Part shown: piece after piece, positions 36,140 through 48,150 of the stretch
Layout: each line of letters begins with the position of its first letter
Numbering within the stretch: position 1 is the stretch's first letter
Assembly: GCA_947044365.1 (NCBI GenBank)
Contig: OX345637.1
Location: forward strand, 10,807,576 to 10,871,575
Direction of reading: 5' to 3'
Origin: Petrosia ficiformis
Taxonomy: Eukaryota > Porifera > Demospongiae > Haplosclerida > Petrosiidae
Length of the DNA: 64,000 nt
Program-made: the position numbers and the translations under genes
The notes under the pieces: model-generated
What the model was told of the DNA's origin: nothing
The model's input: the letters and a program-made list of their open reading frames with translations, nothing else
Database searches by the model: none

Positions 36140-36846
36140 GATTAGGTTCACATGTACATGTAAATTGATGTAATTCAGTATTCATGTACAACACTGTACA
36201 TGTATAACGCTGATTAGTTACACATGTAACATGTAGTTCAGCTTTCGTTTTCCCTTGCCGAATTTTCTAAATGAACTCTAACACATGTATAACACACTGA
36301 TTAGGTCCATGTGTACATGTAGTTCAGTATTTATGTACATGTATAACACACTGATTAGGTTCATGTGTACATGTAGTTCAGTATTCATGTACATGTATAA
36401 CACTGATTAGATTCATGTGTACATGTAGTTCAGTATTCATGTACATGGGTTCGAATCCCACCTGAGGCAACTCTCATTTTTCTTTTTTCCATTGCTTCAG
36501 GTGTCTTTCTTTCTTTCTGTCTTTCTTTCTTTCTGTCTTTCTTTCTTTCTGTCTACATCTCTGATAACATCATGTATAACACACTGATTAGGTTCATATC
36601 TACAAGTACTTCAGTATTCGTGTACATCTATAACACACTGATTAGGTTCACATATACATGTAGTTCAGTATTCATGTACATGTATAACACACTGATTAGG
36701 TTCATGTGTACATGTAGTTCAGTATTCATGTACATGTATAACACACTGATTAGGTTCACGTGTACATGTAGTTCAGTATTCATGTACATGTATAACACAC
36801 TGATTAGGTTCACATATACATGTAGTTCAGTATTCATGTACATGTA
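36140..36846. repeat. 54-bp minisatellite upstream of receptor C
   Basis: The unit contains gattaggttcatgtgtacat, gtagttcagtattcatg and tacatgtataacacact, 54 nt in regular units. Because 54 is a multiple of three, both strands show long spurious open frames with an 18-residue period; I do not regard them as genes. A tRNA-derived SINE fragment interrupts the array at 36,447-36,575. The array ends about 220 bp before the start codon of receptor C. Confidence 0.95.
36447..36575 (+). mobile_element. Fragment of tRNA-derived SINE
   Basis: Starts with a B-box-like gggttcgaatcccacc and the 3' acceptor-like cctgaggca. A body and TTTC/TTTCTG simple repeat follow, and then tacatctctgataacatcat. It matches the 3' part of the element at 63,198-63,356, which keeps the tRNA-like 5' half. 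Confidence 0.7.
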
Positions 36847-37068
36847 AATGAAATACTTTTATCTTGATTGAAATATGGTAATTTATTGTCACATGATATG
36901 TTGGAATGCAGGCTGTAAATCAGTACCATGATTCATAAATAATCAATGAAATTCATGACTATTGAATATCATTATGTATCGGATAATTGATATGATATGT
37001 ACCGTATTATTTTGATTGGGTAATTGGAATGTGAAATATCTGATTAATACTTCACTTTTGTAACAAAG

Positions 37069-40000
37069 ATGAAAGGATTAGCTATAATTTATCTCACATG
37101 TATTATTGCTAGTATTTATGGAGGTATTGTGATTTTAGACTTATCAGTTATAATAGTTAAACTTAAAGCCATTTTTTAAAATAATTACATTTTATCATGT
37201 TAACTTGTTGACTGTGACAACATCTTATATTTCTCCTTTAAAGATGTGCGATTTTCGTTTATACCATCTCCTAATATTACTATACAACAGACAGCAGTGT
37301 ACAAGTGTTCGGTGGATAATACTGGAGTATCAATTCAATGGAACGTGAATGGAACTACATCAACTGATTCTTCTATCACTGATCTTGGGATAATCACAGA
37401 TGATGCTGCCAAACGGAATTCACATTTAACTATACCAGGAAATCCTAAACTGAATAGTACTATAGTGACATGTATTGCATCAGGACTGGTTGATATGATG
37501 GGGTATTTTAAATCAAGTGAAGCTACATTGTTTATACAAGGTATATTCTCAATGTTGTCGTGTGACTAAAGTTAAAAATAAAATTTGACTGCAATGTAAA
37601 CAAATGATCATATTTTATTCACTATAGGCAAACCTGATCCTGTAGATTTGACTTGTGTTATCAGTTTACTATACACTATTCAGTGTAACTGGAACACTCC
37701 ATATACTCTACCTGAATTCACAATATCAAAATATAATATTAATGAAGAAGAACTTGTTAAACAAGTATCACTAACTGGAACACTTGATACTCAATACACA
37801 TATAATGTTAGTGAGTTTGGTACCTATACTATCAGTATAACAGCTGTTATAAGTGAAGATCTAGAGGGAGAAAAAATTGAAAGTATTGTAAACTTTGAAA
37901 CAGGTAACTTATATTATTTTATGATATGAGTCCTGATTAATAATTTGATTACTATTCTTTTGTTTACAGTACATATAACAGACTATGATATTGGAATTAG
38001 AATTGAAAATGGTAATTGGATTATAAACACAATTATAAAAGTGAGTCACTGATACTAATAGCTCTGATACTCTATTAATATACTATTATAGGATACTATT
38101 CTCATGAATCCACAACCCAGTGGAATATATGTATGTATTACTGAACTGAGTGATGAATCAGGATCTTGTGTGTATAACAGAACAGGTATTATAACACAAT
38201 ATTCACCAGTAATAACAGGAGAGATTAATGTTGGGTTTCTGAATGATAATAAAAAATGGAGTGTCATTATAGTTTTGATATACGAGTCTGGATTGGAAGT
38301 TGTTTCTATTTTTCAAAACAATATAAGTGAGTAATGACATATTTCAAATAATAAAGAATGACTATATACACAGTTACATTTGATGTACAAAGAGGAGATG
38401 TAGTTGTACAAGACTCCACAACAGGACGGGTTTGTTTCACGTGTATATTTGTTGAAGGAAGTCAGTCATTAGGATGTTCCATTGAATACCTGTGTATAAG
38501 AACTGAATATAATGGTCAACTCAATATCAATAGGCCTTTGGATAGCCAGAATGTTACAAAGTGTATAGATGGAATTTACGTGTGTGATTATAACATATCA
38601 TTTTATGATATTGAACATGATGGTGTTATCAGCAACCAGCCAGCTTATCAGTTAATACAACATAGTATTGATGGACTGTCTCCTCCAATCATGTCATCAT
38701 CACCATTATCATCATCGCCATCATTATCACGAACGAGCATGACAATGTCACCAACACCTACTGAATCTCCAACTATTGGTAGACGAAAAGGTATGATATG
38801 TATAACAATCACTTATGAATATTTATTAATAATAACAGATGGTGGGCTATCTTCTACAACAATAGTTATAATTGCAATTGTTATAATTATAGTTATTGTA
38901 ATTGTGGGGATGATAATTATTGGTGAGTTTATTAAGTTATTATTAACACTCAATGATTGTTATAAATTCATATTAGTGATTGTTTTGGTGGTAATTAAAT
39001 TCAAAAGAAAACAGTTAAACCCATCAGGTGAGTATAATTATGATAATTATATAATTTTCTTGATTTCGTTACATTTACTTTACTTGTATACATGTACAAA
39101 TGTAGTTACAGTAATGTATTATGATGATGATGCTACTATCAATGAAAATAAGAGTAATGACGAAGTGAGTGATGAATATTTATTTATAATTAACTGTAAT
39201 TGTACGTGTCAATAAGTATTAATTTAAATGCGGTAGTAGTGTAGTATCTCAGTAGCTAAACTCTAATGTAAGATGAAGAATCAAGTAGTAACTGGCATTC
39301 TTATGCTTAATTAATATATAATGCACATGTACTACATGTACATATAAATTATTAACTCTCGCCCGTGTAGGCAGAGCGGAGGGTTCCCGTAATTGTTCTG
39401 TCTGTCTGTTGGCAAAATTTCAGTGAACTTAGGAACAATAGCACTTTGAAAATACTACCAGTAGACGTCAAATCCTACATGAATCAAAAGTACCAACAGG
39501 CTTTTGCTAAAACCTTTCTGTTTTAAATTTATGACAAATTTTGTATCTCACGATCACTGTTTCACAACTTTTAGAAGATGTATGGTAGCAAAAGAGTTCA
39601 TTGAAACACAGGTCATCTTGCTTGAAGCCTATCGCTGTCGAATTACAGCTTGAAGTGAAGTGCAATTGAAGTAGTGGCTGCTACAACTTTGAGCTGGCTC
39701 CAAAGTTTCTGCCATGACTGGCAATTTCTAGCCCCACCCATTTCATTTCATCCAAGATCCATGCCTGTCTTCAAGTCTTGATTTTAAAACTGTGCTTCTT
39801 AGACTTGGAGTATATGTTCTAAAGCACACACACACATATAATATAATGATTATAATAATTTTAATAATTATTATTACAGTCAAATATTGTGTGCAGTTAT
39901 TTTCTTGTCAGTCACTGAATCATTCTTGTTTCCCAAATTACACTTGTGGCAAGGGTTCTACATTACGAGTGCGTTTATTATAGTTGTAGTTTTATACAAT

Positions 40001-40935
40001 GGTACAGTGTATATACTGCTAAAATGTATTTCTGATTATTGTCTATTAAGTCAAAAACATACAATTGGCAAATGTAATTAAAATACACAATGTCATGTAA
40101 AAAATATACTGTGTGATCAACATACATGTGCGTAGAGAATACTATCATACTCTCTGATATAGTACAGTTTATATTAAACAGCATTCTTCTAATTTTTTAC
40201 AGCACAATTACGCTACTGAGTACATTCCTATGGACTCTACAAATGCTCCTACACCTTCATCTCCTGCGAAACATAAGCTATTGCCCTTGAATTACACTGA
40301 TGTGAATCAACCAGATGCTCCTATAGCACCTCCTCCTATCGAATTGAATATGGTAGTACATAATCAACCTCAAAAACAACAGTATTCAATTATTGGTCCA
40401 TCTAATCCTCTTGGTAGTAATGTACAAGTTGATGAAGAAGAGTATTCTGAATTGAATCATGATGTTCATGCTAAGTCGATACAATCTATTGACAGTGAAG
40501 GTTATGAGAGACTTCAGCATCCTCATACTGATTTCTCAATACCTCAGTCCACTGAAGGGGAACATCCCACTGAAAGGAAATCTCCAAAAACAAGTGAGGA
40601 TTTTTGTTACTGTCACTTCATTACTTCATATAATTATTTGTTACACAGATGATCATAATCCTCAATTAACATACAAGTTTCTGATGGACCACATTGTATC
40701 TCGTATTCCTCACAAGTGGTTTGAGTTTGGATCAGCTATAGCAATCACTCCACCTCAAATGAAAGAAATACAGGAGAATCATCCAAGTAATGAAAATCGT
40801 GCATTTGCAGATGTTATCCAAATATGGCAGACAGAATATCCTCGTCCATTCACTTGGGAGACACTCAAGATGGTACTAGAATCATCAACTGTTAATGAAC
40901 CTCAGCTTGTACAACAGTTGATTGAACTAAATTAG
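37069..40935 (+). CDS. Receptor copy C: Ig-FN3-TM-Death receptor, intact
   Basis: Eleven exons join in phase to 740 codons plus stop: 37069-37123, 37244-37540, 37628-37903, 37970-38040, 38092-38326, 38374-38790, 38839-38922, 38977-39027, 39106-39164, 40203-40593, 40649-40935. The signal peptide is MKGLAIIYLTCIIASIYG. The Ig domain spans about residues 19-117, FN3-like 118-209 (three residues shorter than B), Cys-rich module and stalk 312-450, and TM about 458-488 followed by a basic stop-transfer (KFKRKQ). The tail keeps three Tyr motifs (YSII, YSEL, YERL); the VPYSMV motif and the fourth repeat seen in B are lost, and PPNY has become PLNY. The Death domain covers about residues 655-735. A likely polyadenylation signal AATAAA lies at 41,023. 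Function as for B, inferred. Confidence 0.85.
39351..39790 (+). repeat. Interspersed repeat inside receptor C intron 9
   Basis: Begins near cgcccgtgtaggcagagcgg and carries tctgtctgtc. Related DNA lies inverted at about 41,800-42,230 and another diverged copy at about 48,087-48,410 (cctcgccgcgaagcgtaggc start). No coding content. It lies in the long intron between the juxtamembrane and tail exons. Confidence 0.6.
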
Positions 40936-41799
40936 GTCAGCATGTAAAACTTCAACTGTTAACATTCTGTGTGATCCTATAAATAGTTTGTTTCCACCAA
41001 TGATATTTAATCAATAAATTTTTATAAGCCACAATAGTACAATGGTACTGGTAATAGTACAAAGAAGCTATCAACGTGGGCAAGTCATTCATTGTTCAAA
41101 TTATTGAACAATGAATGACTTTGATATGCATAACCACACAGTAATAATTAGTCAATTAGCAAATATTAAATTACATCAGCCATAGTTTACTTATTGGGAG
41201 AAGTCTTCTATTGTACATAAGTCAATTCCTTTTTGTTTCAAGGTAGAAACATGTTACTTCAACAATCTGTATCTATAATTTTTACTGTAGGAAGGTCATT
41301 CCTTACAAATTTAGTCTCACATAGCCAGAGTATTTAACTGGGAGGTTCTCTTCCCATCACATGTCTTGCCGCATGCACAAGATTGTCATAATTTAACCAC
41401 AACTACCACACAATAGCAGGTCCACCATTGCTTAGTTACCACAATGCATAAAAATTTCTTTAATTTGGAATTATAACCATTTTAATTTAATTGAGCAGCA
41501 GCACTATTTGTATATATAACAGAATAATTATTTTGTTTCCACTAATTTACTATACCATTTAGAATATTTGTTGAGGGGGTGCAAAATTTGAATTTGAAAG
41601 ACTTGGAGGGGCAACGTTCAGGGGTTATCATGGTGTCCATATTGACAAACAAAATGTAAAGGGGGGACGGCAATGCCCCAACCCCCCCTACTAAAACCCT
41701 GCCATGGTGGTGACTGTTCTGCACATCATGACATTCATTTCTAAATATGTGTGTTACAACTTACACTCCAGTCCCACCAAGAGTACTAGAATAATAAGT
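40936..41799. other. 3' flank of receptor C
   Basis: A perfect hairpin with 18-bp arms (aagtcattcattgttcaa and its complement) lies at 41,085-41,122, about 150 bp after the stop codon. DNA around 41,142-41,235 resembles 3,340-3,430 after copy A. No gene seen. Confidence 0.5.
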
Positions 41800-42230
41800 G
41801 CAGTTCATAGAAAATGACTTCGTATGAAATGAAAGGAATGGAGTTAGAAAGTGATTGCCATAGCAGAAGCTTTCAGCATGCTTGATTTTGCAGTAGCCAC
41901 TATTTTAATTGCACTTAATTTAAAGCTGTGATTCGACAGCGATAACCTTCAAACAAGGTGAGTTGTGTTTCCATGTACTCTTTTGCTACCAGAACTCTTC
42001 TGAAAGTGGTGAAATGGTAAGTTGTAGAAATTGCAATAACTTCATAACCCAAAGATTTTAGAAAAAGTCCGTCTTTTATTTTGATCCTTGTATAATTTCA
42101 AGTCTGTTGGTAGCTCAATCAACATCCTAATGTTGTTATTTGTCCAGACATTTTGGTAAACGACACACAGACAGAAAATATAATTACAGTGCCCTCTGCT
42201 CTGCCTATGTGGCGAGGGTTGATGATGTCA
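41800..42230 (-). repeat. Interspersed repeat, inverted copy
   Basis: Reads in the opposite direction to the copy at 39,351-39,790; it ends with gctctgcctatgtggcgagg, the complement of that element's start. Moderately diverged. Confidence 0.55.
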
Positions 42231-43527
42231 CATGCAGACATGTATATCACATTCATGTTATTTTGTGTGTATGTTTGAAAGTACTAGAACAAATTATCAA
42301 TGTAATTATCACTATTCATGAAACCTTTTTATTATATAAAGGCAGACATTTCAACTGCTTTACAGCATGCAACCTTCAACAGCGGTATATATAAAGTGAA
42401 AGCATTATGACAGTTAACTATTCATAAACAAGATATGAGGTTAGAAAATCATAATAGACAAATTATAATACGAACTCAGTTGTTCATACATCGCATCTAA
42501 AGGACAAATCAAACAAAATTAGTACTTTAAATGTGAATGTATTTACACAGTGTAATCAATACAGCTTAAGTATGACATCATGTAATTATGAAGACATCAT
42601 ACTCCCATTTGGTTTAGTTATATACACAATAATTTAAAATAATAGGCACAAGTATCTCATGCACACCATTAGTTAGGTGTCAAAAAGTAAGTCAGGCTAG
42701 TTTATTTTTAACCTTTGATGTGCTATTCACATTGGACTAAAATAAATTATGCGAGATGGCTGATATGATAGTGATGACATGCCATTAGGAGAGGATGTTA
42801 GCATGGGCATGGTCAAATTAATATCATTTAAAACTAGGAAGTAAGCCAAGAATGACAGTAGAAGCCCTGGGAAATAAAAGGAGAGTTACCATGAAGGATG
42901 GTAGTTGTGGAGAATTACTATATCAACTTTGTTTACCTAAAGACAAATAACCTTAGACACTATGGATCATCGACCATCCTCATATGCTAGCTCTCTCTAA
43001 TGGGGATGTCTGACAAATGAGGACATTGGAACACATAGTTTACATTTGCCATGCAGTACTATATATATACAATGTAGTATTTCTTGGATTTCGATGTTAT
43101 GTGCTGTAGTATGAATCAGGCAGGTTTGTTTTAAAAATTAAGTTCACAACATAATTAGATAATGCGTGGAAATGTATACTGTGCATGTGATGACAGTGAT
43201 TTTCTGATTCATGTCCCACATGCACAAGTCATATCTTTTTGACTATCATGAATTAGGCTGCTTTGTGTTCTTATTCAGCAAACGAGTCAATACTCTAAAG
43301 ACACTAAACGTTTATACTTTAACTTAATGTTTATAATAATTATTAATGGTGAGAACTATTCTTTCTGCAATGATTGAATGATACTGTTCATACTAAGTCA
43401 ATACACTCTCTTGGTAATGTAGAGGAACATCATACATGGTTTCATTTGCATTGTGTAACTCAAAGTTTGGAACATCAGTGACTGCAATCATTAAATGCAA
43501 TATGAATATCGAATTATATGTGAATAC
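42231..43527. other. Intergenic, nothing recognised
   Basis: No exon, domain or clear repeat found. A cacatgcacaagtcatatc segment near 43,210 repeats 4,268-4,290, again linking C and A flanks. Confidence 0.4.
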
Positions 43528-43796
43528 TAGTGTTGTTTTAGTTAACTATAATTATAACTAAAACCTCTTTTAGCAAGATATTGTTAATTTTAGTTAACTG
43601 AACTATAACTAAATTACAAGTCTACTGTAATAACTATAACTAACTATTTATAAAATGAAAATTGGACAATAATGGCCACAGTTAACCGTTTTAGTAAGCC
43701 GAATATTACCTTAGTTAATTAAACTATAGCTGAACAAAAAGTTTTATATTAGATACTATAACTATAACTAAAAGTGGTCAACTAAAACAACACTGC
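43528..43796. mobile_element. MITE with possible 7-bp target duplication (hAT-like)
   Basis: The ends agtgttgttttagtt and aactaaaacaacact are inverted repeats. TGAATAC is present just outside both ends (43,521-43,527 and 43,797-43,803). The interior is rich in aactataactaa motifs and has no coding frame. Confidence 0.7.
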
Positions 43797-43854
43797 TGAA
43801 TACATTGTTAAAGATGGTCCATTCAAATTACCATGTAAGTTAGTGGATTGATTA

Positions 43855-44487
43855 TCAGTGTTTCCAAGTTTTCTCTTTTTTTTGATAAATTGTCAAAATA
43901 CCAATGATTATTCCTATTGTAAGTACTAATAACAATGAAGCCATTCCTAAAAGAGTACCTGAGAGAAGTAATGTACATAAGCAGTCAATAATAGTGATTC
44001 TGTTGATATCATAAAAGATATGTTATATATACATACCTCCATTGATAACCAGATGGTTATCTGACCTAGTATTTACAATACTTGGAAACTGAACAGTTGT
44101 ATAAACTTGATTATCAGGTGTATTACCTGCAAACGATAATACATCTACTTTATACATACATACATAATTCTACTATATCAAGCTTACCTCTATACATAGT
44201 GGTAGTTGCTGATATGGTTGGTGTATTTGTCACATAATTATTTATTAAAATGTTTTGTATAATTTTGTGTGAACTGTTTGTTGATATCTGACCATCATTT
44301 TCAATTAAATAGAATCAAGCAGAATATGTCCCTTCAATGACATTTGTGATGCACTGGGTATTATTCAAACATATGAAACAAGATCGTAGAATTATAATGT
44401 TGGTATTCACTGTAGTATTTTCAGATTGAAATATCACAAAACATCCACTTGCTTGACTACCATCTACTAAACCACTAAATCTTTGTT
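43855..44487 (-). pseudogene. Minus-strand diverged receptor fragment (Cys-rich module, stalk, TM)
   Basis: On the minus strand, exon 44487-44188 resembles the Cys-rich module of B and C (VDGSQASGCFVIFQ, then FYLIENDGQIS against FYDIEHDGVIS). An in-frame TGA lies at 44,315-44,317. Exon 44126-44037 encodes a short stalk (NTPDNQVYTTVQFPS). Exon 43958-43855 encodes a TM helix (GMASLLLVLTIGIIIGILTI) followed by a basic end YQKKEKTWKH and stop. All joins are phase 1. No Ig, FN3 or Death exons were found nearby; upstream DNA may have been lost near the Tigger insertion. Confidence 0.65.
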
Positions 44488-45143
44488 ACGTATTTTGTAT
44501 GGTAAACTATATGTTGTCTTTTCAAAAGCGCAGCATTGACAGATGAGAAAGTGAAAGTCCATCTTAGTGATCAGCAGGATGAAGTTCAAAGCAAGGTTGT
44601 GACCACAATAATAGTACTGACAAATTAATTTTAAAAGATTTTCAAAATTATGCATAGTTTAATTGACAATCTTATAGTTTTTAAACTTTCATAATTATAT
44701 ACATTCATTCATTAAAACAATTTAAAAATTCTAATTGTAGTTCATTCCAGGCATAGTTCTAAGCCTATTATGATTTAAAAGTGTAATACAGTCATTGAAA
44801 TACTATGTAGAATCTGATTATTTATTAACATAATAAAATAATATATGGATTAATCATGAAAATAAAATTGAACATGAAAAGGCAACATTTTGTTGACCAT
44901 GCAATTAAAAATACCAATTTAGGGTAAATAAATCTTGACCTTGTGCTTTGACAGAGTAACTTTAGTCATGCCTAATCATCTCAAGTTATATTTTAATATT
45001 GTTGGTGGGCCTGTATTAATTAATTAAATGCTGAATACAAAATTAGGCAAATAAAGATGATATAAAAAGAGATAAGGTAAGGATACAAGAATAATATAAA
45101 GTGAGAGGACAGTGATGAATAAAAGCAATTTTAAGTGAAGTGG
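44488..45143. other. Intergenic, nothing recognised
   Basis: AT-rich DNA between the minus-strand receptor fragment and the dead transposase. The transposase 3' terminal repeat should lie here, but I could not identify it. Confidence 0.35.
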
Positions 45144-46594
45144 TTATATGAAGCATATATGACATTTATACTCTTGATCTAGTTTATCACAGTCAAAATC
45201 TGTGCATATGATATGTGCCCACCTCATGCATTCCATGCATTCAATCCATATCTCATCTGGCTTATCATCATCATCATCATAAAGAACATCGCGCTTCAAA
45301 CATCTATATTCTCCTGTTTTCTTCTCCTTCTTCCCTCGTCTTATACTTGCTGTTTTTGCCTTTTGTTTGTCACGCTCTTTTTTCGTTTCCTCTTTTTGTT
45401 TTTTCTTCTGCTCTCTCTCTGCTTTGCATTGCCTTTTTCTTTCTTCCTCTTTTAACTTGTTCTCTTTTTTTTCTTCCAGGAGCTGAATCATTTCCTGACT
45501 AGATAAGTGTTTTGGAAGCATCGTGGTTCCCCTTGTAGCTCTTTTTGTCTGTTTTAGTTCAGGCAATTTCAATAAATCACTTACAATTGTGTTGGTGATG
45601 TCACACTGTAATTCAGCCACTGCGTGTTGCCAGCATTTCTTTAATGGGGAAAACAACCCGACATCAAGTGGCTGTGTGACGTGGGATGAATGTGGTGGAA
45701 GACAATACAGCAGAATACCATTAGCTTCACAAAATGTGGAAGTATCTAAGTCTATATGGGATGAGTGGCCATCTACTATCAAACATACAGGATGCTCAGG
45801 AGATGTGTCGAACAAAATGATTTGTGATCCAACCATTAAACAGCTCTTGGGTCATCCATCCATTAATGGATTTCCCAAAGTACATGCCTTCTACCCCATT
45901 TGCAAGAGGGTTGTATGAGAACATTTCTCCTGCAAAAATATGCATTGGTGGAATAGTTGATCCAGCAGCACTTGCACACACCAATGTAGTTATTTGAAGC
46001 CTGCTGCTACTGCTAACCTGGTGGACATATCAAACTCCTTGAGATGCTAGCACTCTTCCAGATTTAGGATATAAAGAGAAGCCAGACTCATCACAATTCC
46101 AAATTTGTGCAAACTGTGTAGCAATAAAATTTCTCAAAATTTGAGTACCAGTGATCTAACACTTCAGGAGTGGTTGCACTGGCTCGACATGCCTGAAGTT
46201 GTTGGGGTGTTCGCATAGATAGCTGTAGATGGCATTTCATAAATGTTTGCCACCATTCTCGCCCTGGTCTGTTATCTGGAAAGGGGCTCTTTTTTCCTGC
46301 TTTATCTAACATTTTTTTAACAATTTCGCAAACTTGTACACGCGTTTGGCCATATCCAATTTCGCTCATCTTAATGACCCATTCTACTAATTGTGCTTCA
46401 ATGTCTTTTCCAAGTACAGGATCTGGCCCTGGTCTTGTGTCAATTTCTACCTTGCGTGTAAGGTATTCGTACAATGTGCTCTTTGGGATGCCATACTTCT
46501 CAGCTGCTTTTCGTACCGATGAATGTCTGTCCTGTACTTCTTCAATTGCTTTTAGTAGGTCTTCCTCCATCCATCTGTGTTTGCCTACAGCCAT
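45144..46594 (-). pseudogene. Dead pogo/Tigger-type transposase
   Basis: From ATG at 46594 the protein opens with a psq/CENP-B-type helix-turn-helix (RKAAEKYGIPKSTLYEYLTR) and a second HTH region. DDE-type landmarks follow: WNCDESGFSLYP, CLIVDGHSSHIDLD and VTQPLDVGLFSPLKK, the order seen in pogo-family DDE_1 enzymes. The C-terminus has a Lys/Glu-rich coil and a PHD/zinc-like Cys end (IECMECMRWAHIIC, KCHIC). At least three breaks are visible: a frameshift near 46,120, an in-frame TGA near 46,035, and a frameshift near 45,810-45,835. It is therefore inactive. Confidence 0.9.
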
Positions 46595-46889
46595 TTTCTG
46601 TACTCATTTGGGCATGTTGATATTTTATTGCCAGTTTTATATTCTAACAATTTTTCTTGTTGCTGTTTCACTTCTTGTTGCTTTTTAGCTATAAAATTAT
46701 TACTTAGTGCTAAAGCTACAATCTGACAAATTTGAATTTCCCGCTTATTTGGCCGGCTAAATAGCGGTAAAAATTTGTCCGGGAACTACCTCATGACTTT
46801 TCATTGTCTCCATCCAACTGCTTTTAAATAATTATTTTAGTTATTGATTGTTCATAAAATTTGCTACAGATTGATGTATATAATGTTAA
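46595..46889. other. Flank with a short imperfect palindrome
   Basis: At 46,730-46,785 gacaaatttgaatttcccgc and gcggtaaaaatttgtc form inverted arms around ttggccggctaa. It may be a small foldback or a terminal piece of the neighbouring transposon. TTAA at 46,886-46,889 is the target site of the next element. Confidence 0.45.
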
Positions 46890-47535
46890 CCCTTTACCGA
46901 CGAAGGTTGCAAATATGCAACTTTTGAATGCAACGAAGGTTGCAGATTTGCAACCTAAATAGCAAAAGGCAATTTTATGATAGAATCTTTAAATATAGAA
47001 GAAACTAACAAGCACACACTACGAAGAAGACATTTAGTTAGTTTAAATTAGGGAAAACGTCAAGTTGTAGGCCCAAAAAAAGTGAGAAAGACGCTAAGTA
47101 TGGGCGTCGCCGCTGACTACTACTTTTTCAAACACTCGTCTTGCTGCTTTCCTGTAGCTAACGAAGCATGTTTTTGGTATCAATGGCTTTCTCAGAAGAT
47201 CTTCTGTATGACTAAGTGAGTTAAAAGTCATGGTTGCTTAAAATTTAGGCGTTATACAGAGTAGACAAAAAGTGGGCGTTGCCCGTCGACTACAATACTT
47301 ACAAACGTTCGCCTTTCCCTCTTCCTGATGAAAGCGAAGCATACATTTTACTTCAATGGGTTTGTTAAAGAATCTTCTTTCCACATAGTAAGTTAGAATT
47401 TTGAGTATTATAAAATATGAGAGTTATAGAGTTGAATAAAGCTATATAGATCTTAAGGCTCCACCCACACAATATTTCCTAATTAAATTTAGGTTAATAA
47501 CGAAAATGCTTATTTCAATTATAGTCGGTAAAGAG
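46890..47535. mobile_element. piggyBac-like MITE, 646 bp, TTAA duplication
   Basis: The left end CCCTTTACCGAC and right end GTCGGTAAAGAG are inverted repeats, each bordered by TTAA (46,886-46,889 and 47,536-47,539). TTAA duplication with C-rich ends is characteristic of piggyBac-type elements. The interior has two diverged copies of a roughly 180-bp segment (around gggcgtcgccgctgactac and gggcgttgcccgtcgactac). No transposase. Confidence 0.85.
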
Positions 47536-47957
47536 TTAAGGAATGTATTCTTTGATTGTGTATCATGTCGTTTTGAAAATCCAAAATTCTTTACAGGTGT
47601 TGGGAAAAAATCGAATCAATGAACGGCAGAGTATACAATATATAACTGAGAAAAACACCAAACTTGCAGTATGCATACTATATAGATTTAGGTATGTGCT
47701 GCTAAACTTGAAAGCTAAAAATACAACATGAGCAGAGAAAGCGCTATACAAATCTGAAATGTCCGATAACTACTTCCGTCCGGAAACTGCCACACCTCCT
47801 CTATAACTTTCAATTCCCATTAATGATATATGACCTCATTCGACGAACAGCAGAAGACGGAAAGAGAGCTGAAACAGAACAACGAAGGAACCTGCAAAGA
47901 AGGAAAACTTACATGTGAAATTGCATTTAGAGGACTGACCTTGGCCGTACTAAGATA

Positions 47958-48119
47958 ATGCTGTTGATGTGTATTTTGCTGTTTGCAGTTGTAACTCCTT
48001 TAAAAGGTACAATCGCTAGTACATAACCTGTTTGAGACGCATTATTTTTCTAACTAGGCATTTTGTTGCTCGAAGAGATCAGTTTGCCCCTCGCCGCGAA
48101 GCGTAGGCGGAATGGTATG

Positions 48120-48150
<31 letters not shown>

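Noticed and set aside
36572..36847. Long open frames on both strands with 18-residue repeats (also at 62,559-63,127)
   Set aside because: They arise because the 54-bp minisatellite has a period divisible by three and few stops; the frames exist on both strands at once.
45213..45918. Plus-strand frames across the dead transposase
   Set aside because: They are antisense shadows of the Tigger-type coding sequence, which has the recognisable DDE and HTH motifs.
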